A stretch of DNA of 48,305 nt. Source: Oscillospiraceae bacterium. GTDB taxonomy: Bacteria; Bacillota; Clostridia; Oscillospirales; Oscillospiraceae. Below are positions 39,470 through 47,531 of the stretch, in pieces. The translations under genes were made by a program, and so were the position numbers. Below the pieces are notes generated by a model, which was not told the origin of the DNA, searched no databases, and was given only the letters and a program-made list of their open reading frames with translations. The stretch's first letter is position 1, and each line of letters starts with the position of its first letter. The stretch spans positions 1-48,305 of the forward strand of contig CAJTFN010000025.1 in NCBI GenBank assembly GCA_910575815.1, given 5' to 3'.

Positions 39470-39697
39470 TTATCCTTTTGGCGGATGTGGATCATGACCA
39501 TGAGAGTCACTAGATTGAATTTTACCATTCAAACCATGAATTAAGAATTCTGTCCTTTGGTTTCGGCTCATTCGTCGGCCAGCATTAATGGCCTCCTGCT
39601 TGGTAGCATAATGTCCACTAGCGCGTTTAGCTCCACCACGCTTTACATTCCAACCACCAGAAGGACTATGAACTACATGATGGGTTTTTCTAGCCAT
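39470..39697 (-). CDS. DUF2188 domain protein
   Basis: 75 residues starting MARKTHHVVHSPSGGWNVKR, then GGAKRASGHYATKQEAINAG. The pattern (H-V-V-P/S-x-x-G-G-W-x-V-K, then A-S-x-x-x-x-T-K-x-E-A) defines the DUF2188 family of small phage and mobile-element proteins. The tail is His/Pro-rich. AAAGGAGACG precedes the ATG. It follows the unknown gene at 39767 by 69 bases and is AT-rich like it, so the two probably share one promoter. Function unknown. Confidence 0.85.
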   Translation of the reverse strand: MARKTHHVVHSPSGGWNVKRGGAKRASGHYATKQEAINAGRRMSRNQRTEFLIHGLNGKIQSSDSHGHDPHPPKG

Positions 39698-39766
39698 AAT
39701 ATCGTCTCCTTTTAAATTAACAAAAAGAGGACGAAGCCACCGATGTCCCTATATGGTATTTATAGA

Positions 39767-40033
39767 TTAATCGTCCTTACGTGGAACCCAAAAAGCAAAG
39801 GCCTTTTTGCCCTTTTGCCATGCGTAGAGCCGACGGCCATTTCGTAGTGTAATATATGGCCTATAAATAAGTACGAGATTATCCTTGGTCTCTGCATTAA
39901 TTAACAGTTGGACATACTCTGGCTTGCCTAGTTTGAGTGTGACCGCTTTGTTAAACGTGACGCCATTCTGCGTAACCGAAAGATAGGGCACACCCTCAGA
40001 AAAATCGAATGGCTTGAAACCGCTTAAATCCAT
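39767..40033 (-). CDS. unknown small protein paired with DUF2188
   Basis: 88 residues with a strong GGAGGTGAC site and an ideal promoter (40057-40085). Begins MDLSGFKPFDFSEGVPYLSV, then TQNGVTFNKAVTLKLGKPEYVQLLI; it looks like a compact alpha/beta DNA-binding or regulatory protein with a basic centre (RNGRRLYAWQKGKKAFAFWV). I do not recognise the family. Together with DUF2188 it forms an AT-rich two-gene unit at the recombinase end of the element, a usual place for cargo. A defence or toxin-antitoxin role is possible but not shown. Confidence 0.65.
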   Translation of the reverse strand: MDLSGFKPFDFSEGVPYLSVTQNGVTFNKAVTLKLGKPEYVQLLINAETKDNLVLIYRPYITLRNGRRLYAWQKGKKAFAFWVPRKDD

Positions 40034-40056
40034 GGCTTGTCACCTCCGTTGCAACA

Positions 40057-40085
40057 ATTATATATGTATTTACTTTTTTTGTCAA
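40057..40085 (-). promoter_or_regulatory. consensus sigma-A promoter of the two-gene AT-rich unit
   Basis: On the minus strand TTGACA (40085-40080), 17-base spacer, TATAAT (40062-40057): exact consensus, so expression should be high. The stretch from 40086 to 40234 shows no convincing gene. Confidence 0.9.
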
Positions 40086-40234
40086 GGGAAAATCTTTCTC
40101 CTTGCGTTTTTCCCTTGCTCGTTTTGCGTTCGGCTTGATTGGTTTGCGTTTCTTCTCCTGCGTCTATCTTTTTCAAAATGGCAGGCTCTATCTGTGCTGT
40201 GTTCGTAATTTGCCCTGTCAGCAAGGTGTACACG

Positions 40235-42154
40235 TTATATTGCTCTAATCAAATATAGTAGTTGATTTTTCAAGTCAACCCGGTCAACATCAAAGCCAGC
40301 ATTGTAAATCACATTAGAGATCGGGCGGTTGCCGCCTGGATACCAATAGGAGTAGAATTTGAACGCCGATTTGCAGAGGGGCTTTCCGATCACCCGCTCA
40401 ACGTCTGCGAAAGAGAGGGTAACGCTGTTCTCCGTCTGCTGGGAAAGGTACTCGCCCAGCGGGGCAAAGCTGGTATTCACGGCCACATACCGCTCCTGGG
40501 GCGGTTCTGCGGCAGCGGGGGCTTCGTCCTCCGGCTCGGTGGGCAGTTCCACCAGCCCGATGAAGTTGAAATAAACATCAACCCTCTGCTTACGCTTGTA
40601 TCGGCCTACACTCACACGCTCATGGACAACGACCTTCTCCACAAACTCATTGAGCATGGGCGTGGTCAACTCGTCAAAGCTGGTGTAGCGGTCAACCAAG
40701 GCCATAAACTTGTCCACCCTGCCAGTCTGCTCCTGCATCGTTTCCATTTCAGCGGCCAGACGCTTCAACTCGCTTTCAAGCTGCTCCTGTTCCGCTTCAT
40801 ACTGCTGGGAAAGTTTCAGAAATCGCTTGTCTGTCAGCTTACCCGCAACGTGATCCTCATAGGTGCGCTGAATCAGCACATCCAGTTCATCATATCGCCG
40901 TTGCCCGTCCGTCAGGGCCTTCCGGCTCTCCTTCATCTGCTGTGTCTGGCGGTCAGAGGTCGTGTCCATCACCAGCCGTTCAAAGGCTTCTCGATTGGCT
41001 TTGGCATACTCTGAAATAGAGCGCAGAGCCGACAGAATCAAGTCCCGCACAACCTCGGTGCGGATAAAGTGCATGGTGCAATCGCTGGTACGTTTGCGAT
41101 AGCTGGAACAGGCATAGGAATCTCTGAAATGCCCCTTGCCATTGTCCCCACGCTCGTTATACAGTCTCGCTCCGCAATCGGCGCAGTAGAGAAGTCCAGT
41201 CAGCGGATTGGCTTCTCCCAGGCTGGTAGGGCGGCGTCCGGTTTTGCGTAGCTTTTGCGCCGTCTGAAAAGTTTCCTCGTCAATGATCGGTGTTTGGGTG
41301 TTCTCAAAAATCACCCAGCTATCCTTGGGGGTGAGATGCCGCCGCTTATCCCGAAAGCTGGTCTTTTCCGTCTTAAAATTGACGGTATGGCCCATGTATT
41401 CCATGCGGTTGAGGATGTAGGAAACGGTAGTCCCCCACCAGCGGCAGGGGTCGGCAAAATCGCTGTTGCGCCGGTTTCCTGCGCCGCGCTCCGCAAGATA
41501 GGCAGACGGGCAGAGGATGCGTTCTCTTTCCAGAATTGTGGCAATCTCATAAGGGCCTTTGCCATTGATGGTCATACGGAAGATACGCCGGACGATCTCG
41601 GCAGCTTCATCGTCAATAACCCACTTCTCCGGATCGTCCGGGTCTTTCTTGTAGCCGTAGAGCGGGTGAACGGCAGTATGCTTTCCAGCCATGCCCTGGG
41701 CGCGTTTGATGGCCCGAACTTTCTTGCTGGTGTCTCTTGCGAACCACTCGTTCATGATGTTCAAAAACGGGGTAAAATCCGTTTCCTGCTGGTTTTCACT
41801 GTCGATTCCGTTATTAACTGCGATAAAGCGGACACCCTTCTGAGGGAAGAAAATTTCTGTATAAAATCCAACCTTCAGATAGTCACGGCCCAGCCGGGAC
41901 ATATCCTTGACAATGACGGTTCCGATTTTCCCGGCTTCAATCTCGGACAGCATTTCCTGGAAACCTGGACGTTGGAAATTTGTTCCAGAGAATCCGTCAT
42001 CTACAAAAAAGCGGATATTCCGAAAACCATGGTCAGCAGCATACTTGGAAATCAGTTCCTTTTGATGAATAATGGAGTTACTGTCACCTTGTAATTCATC
42101 GTCGCGCGACAATCTGGTGTAGATTGCGGTGTCCTTTTCTGGCTGTCTTGTCAT
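40235..42154 (-). CDS. large serine recombinase with extra C-terminal domain
   Basis: 639 residues. Resolvase-type catalytic domain at 8-150 (AIYTRLSRDDE with nucleophile Ser16, VIVKDMSRLGRDYLKVG). Then the Recombinase domain at about 170-290 (PLYGYKKDPDDPEKWVIDDE), a zinc ribbon (YCADCGARLY with CSSYRKRTSDC), a coiled coil (about 390-480) and a DUF4368-like segment (LTTPMLNEFVEKVVVHERVS). Most relatives end soon after; here about 75 more residues follow (LSFADVERVIGKPLCKSAFK, FYSYWYPGGN, NAGFDVDRVDLKNQLLYLIR). That tail resembles the small domain known as DUF7662. It should excise and integrate the element. Confidence 0.93.
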   Translation of the reverse strand: MTRQPEKDTAIYTRLSRDDELQGDSNSIIHQKELISKYAADHGFRNIRFFVDDGFSGTNFQRPGFQEMLSEIEAGKIGTVIVKDMSRLGRDYLKVGFYTEIFFPQKGVRFIAVNNGIDSENQQETDFTPFLNIMNEWFARDTSKKVRAIKRAQGMAGKHTAVHPLYGYKKDPDDPEKWVIDDEAAEIVRRIFRMTINGKGPYEIATILERERILCPSAYLAERGAGNRRNSDFADPCRWWGTTVSYILNRMEYMGHTVNFKTEKTSFRDKRRHLTPKDSWVIFENTQTPIIDEETFQTAQKLRKTGRRPTSLGEANPLTGLLYCADCGARLYNERGDNGKGHFRDSYACSSYRKRTSDCTMHFIRTEVVRDLILSALRSISEYAKANREAFERLVMDTTSDRQTQQMKESRKALTDGQRRYDELDVLIQRTYEDHVAGKLTDKRFLKLSQQYEAEQEQLESELKRLAAEMETMQEQTGRVDKFMALVDRYTSFDELTTPMLNEFVEKVVVHERVSVGRYKRKQRVDVYFNFIGLVELPTEPEDEAPAAAEPPQERYVAVNTSFAPLGEYLSQQTENSVTLSFADVERVIGKPLCKSAFKFYSYWYPGGNRPISNVIYNAGFDVDRVDLKNQLLYLIRAI

Positions 42155-42244
42155 AATGCGCCATCCTTTCGAGACAGCCAGCTCATTTGCGGCAACACCA
42201 ATATATCACAAAATCTGCGTGATGCCAACTGCCTTTTGCAACTT

Positions 42245-42424
42245 TTACTGACTATCCGCAATTTGATTCTTGATAAGGCGGCAGATTTTATCATTCATGC
42301 TCTCCTTGCTCTGCTCATTGAAGCAGATATGCACCTCATAGGTGGTGTGGCCGATACGCTTCTCCAATGTCCGCTTGGCCTGCGGGGTGGATGTGGTAGG
42401 GGTAACTGCTTTCGTTTTTGCCAT
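42245..42424 (-). CDS. transposon-encoded protein TnpW
   Basis: 59 residues: MAKTKAVTPTTSTPQAKRTL, then EKRIGHTTYEVHICFNEQSKESMNDKICRLI in pieces, ending KNQIADSQ. The RIGxTTYEVxxxFxxxSKExMxDKIxRLI pattern is TnpW, a small protein typically encoded beside serine recombinases of the TnpX/Tn4451 type. GAAAGGAGCAG lies before the ATG at 42422-42424. It lies between the DnaC-like ATPase and the recombinase. Its role in transposition is not known. Confidence 0.85.
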   Translation of the reverse strand: MAKTKAVTPTTSTPQAKRTLEKRIGHTTYEVHICFNEQSKESMNDKICRLIKNQIADSQ

Positions 42425-42436
42425 AGGCTGCTCCTT

Positions 42437-43303
42437 TCAATTTTTTTGATTATCAGGTGACACGATACGCCGCGCCGCCGCTTTGGTGCTGGCGGCATTG
42501 CCCTCCCGGAAGTTCTTCCCGGCAAAGAGGATAGGGGCGCAGCGTTCTAAAATCCGGTCATAGATACGGGCATGGGCCAGATCGGGCGGGTGCTTCAATT
42601 CGTCCAGCTTCAGATTGGTGGTCACGATCAGCGGCTTGTTACAGCGGTATCGGCTGTCGATGATGGAAAACATCTGCTCAAGGGCATACTCGGTGTTGCG
42701 CTCCGCGCCCAGGTCGTCTATAATCAAGAGGTCATAGTCTCCCAGGCTGTTCAGAAATGCCGTCCTGTCCTCTCCGAACGTCCCGCACAGGCGGGCCAGG
42801 ATGGTGGGGAAGTTGGTCATGAGTACAGGTACGTCCCGTTCCAAAAGCGCGTTCGCTATGCACCCGGCCAGGAAGGATTTGCCCGTACCAACGTCACCGA
42901 ACAGCAACAGGCCGATGTTCTTCTTGAACGCTTGGGGCCAGTGATTGACATAGGCGTGGGCTTTCGCCATAACAGGGTTCTCGCCGTTGTCATGGGCGAA
43001 TGTGTAGCCGTAGAGGTAGCGGTCTTGAAGTCCCTGGGCCTTACGCCGCCTGATACGCTCCATGCGCTGGCGGCGTTCCTCGGCTTCTCTGCGGCGGCGT
43101 TCTTTCTCCTGCTGGCAAGGGCAGACACACCGGGGAGCGATATAGCCGCCAAAGGGGGAGCGAATGACAGTCTGCCGGGGTGCGCCGCACTTCCGGCAAT
43201 GGACAAGCCCATCAGCCGGGGCTATGTACTCGCCCTCTCCCAGTTTCATGGCAGCAGTGGTCTTGTCGATGACGGCTCGGATTTCCTCGGTCAGTTCCAT
43301 CAT
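42437..43303 (-). CDS. DnaC/IstB-like ATPase (helicase loader)
   Basis: 288 residues. An N-terminal zinc-finger-like part (CRKCGAPRQTVIRSPFGGYI, APRCVCPCQQE) precedes a basic helix, then the AAA+ core: Walker A LLFGDVGTGKS, Walker B LLIIDDLGAE, sensor I PLIVTTNLKL and the Arg finger region ARIYDRILERC. Proteins of this kind load the replicative helicase. The ATG overlaps the end of the replisome organizer gene by four bases, so the two act together to start replication of the excised element. Confidence 0.92.
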   Translation of the reverse strand: MMELTEEIRAVIDKTTAAMKLGEGEYIAPADGLVHCRKCGAPRQTVIRSPFGGYIAPRCVCPCQQEKERRRREAEERRQRMERIRRRKAQGLQDRYLYGYTFAHDNGENPVMAKAHAYVNHWPQAFKKNIGLLLFGDVGTGKSFLAGCIANALLERDVPVLMTNFPTILARLCGTFGEDRTAFLNSLGDYDLLIIDDLGAERNTEYALEQMFSIIDSRYRCNKPLIVTTNLKLDELKHPPDLAHARIYDRILERCAPILFAGKNFREGNAASTKAAARRIVSPDNQKN

Positions 43304-44052
43304 ACGGTGTCCTCCTCGCTGACGCTATAATCCCGGTCACGGGCAGGGGGGGCGGCCTTGCGGCGGTCATCCGCTATCCAACGGCGAATGGTGGCGGCAT
43401 GGCTCTGGTACTGTTTGCCCGTGGATGCCATGTACTCGGACAATCTTTCGATGTACTCCTGCCAGACGGTAGGAAAGTCGGCTTGCAGTTCGGACAGTTC
43501 ACCAGCAGACAGAAAAACATTTTGGTAACGGCCCAACGTGCGGGCGCGTTCCCCCTCTCTATTCTCTATACTCTTATCTCTATACTCTTTATCTCTAATC
43601 TCTAATATAGGGGGACATTTGTCCACCGGGTCTATGGGTGGACAAATGTCCACTTTGCCGGAGGGCAGCAGTTTTTGACGCTGCAACCGGCTCCGTTCCC
43701 GCTTCTTCCGCTCCCCCTCGGTGGAGGACTGACCAATTAGCAGTTGAATGTCGGCCATGTAGAAAGCGCCGTCTGTCAGGACTTCCACAAGGCCAAATTC
43801 CATGAACACCTTGATTGCCCTCTCCACGCTGCCGATCTGGTGCCGGGTGAAGGTGGCGATGGTCTGGACGGTGTGGGGAAGATGCTCGCCCAGCATGAGG
43901 ATTCCGCCGCTTTTCAGGGACATAAGGTACATTTTCAGCAGCAGATTCGAGTACAACAGGCCGTCCGGCATACTTTCCAGCACAACCATTGTCTCGCTGT
44001 TGTAGAAGTTTTCTTTCAGTTTGAGATAGTAAAATCTCCTGTTTTCAGCCAT
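43300..44052 (-). CDS. replisome organizer-like protein
   Basis: 250 residues. The N-terminal winged-helix domain starts RRFYYLKLKENFYNSETMVV and has LLLKMYLMSLKSGGILML and IGSVERAIKVFMEFGLVEVL, as in phage replisome organizers. A charged linker follows (GERKKRERSRLQRQKL). The C-terminal part (WQEYIERLSEYMASTGKQYQ, SHAATIRRWIADDRRK) is the segment that contacts the DnaC-type loader in related proteins. AAAGGAG precedes the ATG. Confidence 0.85.
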   Translation of the reverse strand: MAENRRFYYLKLKENFYNSETMVVLESMPDGLLYSNLLLKMYLMSLKSGGILMLGEHLPHTVQTIATFTRHQIGSVERAIKVFMEFGLVEVLTDGAFYMADIQLLIGQSSTEGERKKRERSRLQRQKLLPSGKVDICPPIDPVDKCPPILEIRDKEYRDKSIENREGERARTLGRYQNVFLSAGELSELQADFPTVWQEYIERLSEYMASTGKQYQSHAATIRRWIADDRRKAAPPARDRDYSVSEEDTV

Positions 44053-44103
44053 AGGGTAAAAACTCCTTTGTAGAATCGCCGTTGTAGGCTCTCTGAGGGC
44101 CTT

Positions 44104-44153
44104 CCGGGGTGTCAGATAGGGAATGTATCAGGCCCCTATTGACAGCACCCCGG
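44104..44153. repeat. long hairpin between replication genes
   Basis: CCGGGG-TGTCA-G-ATAGGG (44104-44121) pairs with CCCTAT-TGACA-GCA-CCCCGG (about 44135-44153), with one small bulge on each arm. It lies between the Cys-rich VLP gene and the replisome organizer gene. It may be an attenuator, an mRNA processing site or part of a replication origin. Confidence 0.6.
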
Positions 44154-44167
44154 AAAACCTTGAAAAA
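44148..44167. repeat. 20-base element downstream of Cys-rich VLP gene, copy 2
   Basis: CCCCGGAAAACCTTGAAAAA, 18 of 20 bases identical to 35605-35624, and directly next to the stop codon of the second Cys-rich VLP gene. Confidence 0.6.
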
Positions 44168-44542
44168 TCATGGTTTTTTAGGGCCTAAATGCGTAGAATC
44201 GTAGTAACGTTTGCGCTGGCGTTCCGCTTCTTTCCTTCTACGGGCAGTAACAGCGCAATCAGGACAGTATTTCGCCCGGTTGGATTTCGGCAGATAGTAA
44301 CCGCCACAGAGTACACATTTCCTCCGGTCTGCCCGGTGGAGCAGGGCGGCGCACAAGCCAGCGTCCAGGGGCAGGACGGCGGCGCGGAACCAGCGGCACA
44401 CAAGCGAGTAGGTAATACTCTGTGGGCAGATACATTCCTCGCCACCGTCCAGAAGCAGACAATTCCCACAATCATAGTTGCAGCAGCTATGTACCAGTCT
44501 GCGGGCGGTGCGGTACTGCAGATAGTTCATGTGGACAATCAC
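44168..44542 (-). CDS. cysteine-rich VLP domain protein, copy 2
   Basis: 124 residues (start GTG 44540 or ATG 44528-44530; GCAGGAG lies upstream). Same layout as copy 1: first Cys cluster CCNYDCGNCLLLDGGEECICPQ, the VLP segment WFRAAVLPLDAGLCAALL, a zinc ribbon CVLCGGYYLPKSNRAKYCPDC and a basic tail. It overlaps the RepA-like gene by four bases. The two copies in this window belong to two different elements. Function unknown. Confidence 0.85.
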   Translation of the reverse strand: MIVHMNYLQYRTARRLVHSCCNYDCGNCLLLDGGEECICPQSITYSLVCRWFRAAVLPLDAGLCAALLHRADRRKCVLCGGYYLPKSNRAKYCPDCAVTARRRKEAERQRKRYYDSTHLGPKKP

Positions 44543-44880
44543 GGCACGTTTTCTCCTGCGGGTAACTTGATGTAAATGTGATAGGGAGTGTGGAGGGCGA
44601 TCAGTTCCTTCTCCACCAGCCCAACGTCCTCCAACTCCCGCAGGGACTGTGCCACAGTGCTGGGAGTGCGGTCGATGATCGCCGCAATGGTCTTGTTGTA
44701 GAACGCCAGATACCGCCGCCCGCGCCGGTCGGTCTGAACCATATCCGAATTGAACGTCATATCCAGCATGATCGCGTAGACCTCTTTCGCCGTCAGCCGG
44801 ATATTCATGCCCAACAGGAACCGGGGATACGCCATGTAGGGCGGCAGGGTGGAGCCGCTGGTAATATAGTCAGTTTTCAT
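44539..44880 (-). CDS. RepA-type replication initiator N-terminal protein
   Basis: 113 residues from ATG 44878-44880 (GGAGAAGGAAC site). The text MAYPRFLLGMNIRLTAKEVY, AIMLDMTFNSDMVQTDRRGR and NKTIAAIIDRTPSTVAQSLR ELEDVGLVEK (split) is a winged helix of the RepA_N type (YPRFLL, T-A-K-x-x-Y, L-x-x-L-E-x-x-G-L-I/V). Normal RepA proteins are longer; here only the DNA-binding part is present, as is usual in these elements. It overlaps parB by 11 bases. Confidence 0.85.
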   Translation of the reverse strand: MKTDYITSGSTLPPYMAYPRFLLGMNIRLTAKEVYAIMLDMTFNSDMVQTDRRGRRYLAFYNKTIAAIIDRTPSTVAQSLRELEDVGLVEKELIALHTPYHIYIKLPAGENVP

Positions 44881-45724
44881 GTTCCTTCTCCATTTCGTGT
44901 CGGATTTCATGTACTTCCTCAAAAAGTTCCTTGATTGCTTCCGTGATGGAATATGCGCTATTGCCCAGTTCGTCAAATTGAGACATTGACATTCTGGCGA
45001 AAACATCTGCCCGGTGATGAAGGGCTTTGATGTCGGAAACATAGCGGGAGCATAGGAGCTTAAACTCGCGCAGCGCATCTTCACCGTCCGCCATCCTCTG
45101 CCGCTTCGGTGTTGGCGGGGCTATGGTCAGAACGGCAGCGGCCTCCGCCTGCTGGTCAGGGGGCAGTCTGGAAATTTTCAGCGCATCCCCTTTGGTGATT
45201 TTATCGCCAGCGTCCCGGATGGTTTTCTTGGCCTCCGGGGTCAGATTGGCGGCGGTCTGGACAAGCCGCTCCACGGTGCGTTTGCTGATTCCCAGCTTAT
45301 CGGCGGTATCCTCCGAAAAGGGCTTTGCCGCTAAAACCGTCAAATTGTCGTTTTTAGCTGTCTGGCCGTTGCACTGGCCCTGGCGTGTCTCCGGGTGGAT
45401 GGCTTCATAGAGTTCTTTCCGGCGCAGAAGCAAGTCGCCCAACTCCCGGTGGGACAGCCCCGCCCGAACAAAGTTCTCGTCAATTTCTGCCAACTCCGCT
45501 TGCAGGCCGTCCGCATCGCTGACGGTACACTCAATCTCCGTCCAGCCCAGCAGCTTCGCAGCCTCCAATCGGTGCAGGCCAGCAATAAGCGTGTTGTCCT
45601 GGGTGACGGTGATGGGATTCATCAGGCCCACGGCGGCAATGCTCCGGGCCAGTTCCTCCACGTTCCTCTGCTGGGTGTCCCGCCGCCCTGGGTTGATTTT
45701 GATTTCGCTGATTTTCATTTGCAT
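44870..45724 (-). CDS. ParB/RepB/Spo0J family partition protein
   Basis: 284 residues from ATG 45722-45724 (TTGAGGAC upstream). The ParB N-terminal nuclease-like domain is clear: RRDTQQRNVEELARSIAAVG, LMNPITVTQDNTLIAGLHRL EAAKLLGW (split). A KorB-type helix-turn-helix follows (FSEDTADKLGISKRTVERLV, about 140-160), and then a helical tail. No ParA is next to it, so it may act as a regulator or copy-number factor rather than a classical partition protein. Part of the replication operon. Confidence 0.92.
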   Translation of the reverse strand: MQMKISEIKINPGRRDTQQRNVEELARSIAAVGLMNPITVTQDNTLIAGLHRLEAAKLLGWTEIECTVSDADGLQAELAEIDENFVRAGLSHRELGDLLLRRKELYEAIHPETRQGQCNGQTAKNDNLTVLAAKPFSEDTADKLGISKRTVERLVQTAANLTPEAKKTIRDAGDKITKGDALKISRLPPDQQAEAAAVLTIAPPTPKRQRMADGEDALREFKLLCSRYVSDIKALHHRADVFARMSMSQFDELGNSAYSITEAIKELFEEVHEIRHEMEKEHEN

Positions 45725-45735
45725 GGTAATTGTCC

Positions 45736-46056
45736 TCAATGCGAAAATACGGTAATAATGCGGTTGAGCATTTCACGGTCGGAGCCGTCCAGCGATTCCG
45801 CCAGCCTGCGGAGGAAAGTGATCTCCGCAGAGTTCAACGCCCTGCGGTCAAGGTGGAACCACTCTGCCACTCTGACCCCGCCGTGATTGCCCCTCACCGT
45901 TTCGAGGGGATAGGAGCAGGTCAGCACCACAATGTCCCGGCGAATCGTGCCGGTGCTGACGTTAAATTCATGTGACAGGTTTCTGTAAGTATCCTGCCGC
46001 CGGAGACACAGCGTCTCCAAAATCTTCTGGCGGCGTTCCCATGGGGTCATATCCAT
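45736..46056 (-). CDS. DeoR-type helix-turn-helix protein
   Basis: 106 residues. The start WERRQKILETLCLRRQDTYR, then NLSHEFNVSTGTIRRDIVVL, is a DeoR-like winged helix, followed by YPLETVRGNHGGVRVAEW, the wing and beta strand. The effector domain of true DeoR proteins is absent. It probably regulates the replication/mobilization operon; it lies between the relaxase and parB. AAAGGA precedes the ATG at 46054. Confidence 0.85.
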   Translation of the reverse strand: MDMTPWERRQKILETLCLRRQDTYRNLSHEFNVSTGTIRRDIVVLTCSYPLETVRGNHGGVRVAEWFHLDRRALNSAEITFLRRLAESLDGSDREMLNRIITVFSH

Positions 46057-46088
46057 AATTGCAAAATCCTTTCGTAAAAATCGTAGTG

Positions 46089-47531
46089 TTATCGTTCGGT
46101 TTCCCTCTGCTGGCGCTGGCCCTCATGGGCCAGACGGTCAGCGGCCTTGCGGAGTGATTCAACAGCTTTGATTTCATCCCGCATAGCCCGCATTTTCTGA
46201 TAGTCTGCGTCTTTCTGCATGGTCAATTTTGCGGCTTCGGCCCGCCACGCCTTGGGCGTGATCGCTTCGCCGGATTCTTTCAGCGATTTCAGAAAAACGA
46301 CGGCAGCATCGAATAACGCTAACCCGTCTCTATGCTCCTGCTGGTACTTCTCCCGTTTGCCTGGTTTCACCTTATCCAGCTTTTGGCGGATGGGCTTGTA
46401 TTGCTCATACTGCGCCCACATTTCCAGCCGTTTATCCAGGACGGCGAGCCGGCGTTCCGCTTTGACAATTTTGCCGCGCAAATCATAGTAATCTTTGTTC
46501 ATGGCGGCAACTTTCTCATAAAGTTCCTGCATAGAATTGATGCCGTTAGATTGCAAAAAGGCAAGCAGCTTTGCATTATCTTGAAGCGCCCTAATCTTGC
46601 CGGAACGGGAACGGGCCTTATCCTGATTGACTTTGGCCTGGGCTTCATAAAGACGGGCCACAAGACTACCACCGTCTTTAGGCTGTTCAGCCCCAGCCTG
46701 CTCCTTCGACCAGTTGTAAATCCGGGTGATTCTGGCCTTGAGTTCCTTCAGCAGTTTGTTGTCATCGGCAATCTGCCGATTGAGATCGCCTTTCTCTGTT
46801 CGGATGCCCCGCCGTTCCATCTGACTGGCGGCAGGCCCCATGTGGACAGAGGGGATTTTTTCAATGCCCTGCCGCTCATAGCTGCGGTGGTCGATACGCT
46901 CCGGCCTGCCAGCGGCCTCCAACGCTCGGTTGGCGTAAGCGGCCCACGCCGCCCGCCACTTTTCGGCGTTCTCGCGGTTGTTCCAGTCGGTGGTATCCTC
47001 CCGATGATTCTTCCATCCGCCTTTGCCGTCCGGGATACGGTTGCCCTGGCTGTCCAGATCGTAAACCTTGCGGCACTTCGCTCCCCATTTTCCATCTTCC
47101 CGGAGTGGTCGTATTGTCAGCATAATATGGGCGTGGGGGTTGCCATCGCCCTTGTCGTGGAGCGCAAAATCGGCGCACATTCCCTCTGCCACAAAATTGT
47201 CTTTGACGAATGACCGGACAAGGGCCAACTGCGCCGCTCTGGACAGTTCCACGGGAAGGGCAACTTCGATTTCGCGGGCAAGCTGGGCGTCGCTGGATTT
47301 TTCGATTTGCTCCACGGAGTTCCAGAGGGTGGAGCGGTCTGCAAACTCTGGCGGGGCGTGGGCGGGCAGCATGATTTCCGAATGGACAACACCGGGTTTA
47401 TGCGTGTAATCACGGGTCAGGCCGTCCCATTCGCTGGTCAGTTTTTCGCCGCTCCGGTAGGCGGCAGCGGCAATAGCCGAACGGCCCACGCTCCGCCTGA
47501 TGATTTGAATGGGACAGTGAAAAATCGCTAT
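46089..47531 (-). CDS. MobA/MobL relaxase with probable ATA start
   Basis: 480 residues from ATA 47529-47531. The family start is normally MAIFHCPIQII; here AGAAAGGAGGAAAATCAC is followed by ATA GCG ATT TTT CAC, so the expected ATG is replaced. The relaxase domain carries RSAIAAAAYRSGEKLTSEWD, a candidate catalytic Tyr in TRDYTHKPGVVHSEIMLP, and the three-His metal motif HDKGDGNPHAHIMLTIRP. A helical C-terminal half follows. It nicks the putative oriT at 47712. The larger frame up to 47699 has no better start. Confidence 0.9.
   Translation of the reverse strand: MAIFHCPIQIIRRSVGRSAIAAAAYRSGEKLTSEWDGLTRDYTHKPGVVHSEIMLPAHAPPEFADRSTLWNSVEQIEKSSDAQLAREIEVALPVELSRAAQLALVRSFVKDNFVAEGMCADFALHDKGDGNPHAHIMLTIRPLREDGKWGAKCRKVYDLDSQGNRIPDGKGGWKNHREDTTDWNNRENAEKWRAAWAAYANRALEAAGRPERIDHRSYERQGIEKIPSVHMGPAASQMERRGIRTEKGDLNRQIADDNKLLKELKARITRIYNWSKEQAGAEQPKDGGSLVARLYEAQAKVNQDKARSRSGKIRALQDNAKLLAFLQSNGINSMQELYEKVAAMNKDYYDLRGKIVKAERRLAVLDKRLEMWAQYEQYKPIRQKLDKVKPGKREKYQQEHRDGLALFDAAVVFLKSLKESGEAITPKAWRAEAAKLTMQKDADYQKMRAMRDEIKAVESLRKAADRLAHEGQRQQRETER

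Noticed and set aside
40024..40233. 69-residue minus-strand open frame after the recombinase
   Set aside because: Its second half is antisense to or overlaps the consensus promoter at 40057-40085, and there is no ribosome binding site; probably not a gene.
42437..44052. Prophage replication module
   Set aside because: A replisome organizer and a DnaC-like loader also occur in mobilizable elements; with no capsid, terminase or lysis genes nearby and a relaxase present, an integrative mobilizable element fits better.
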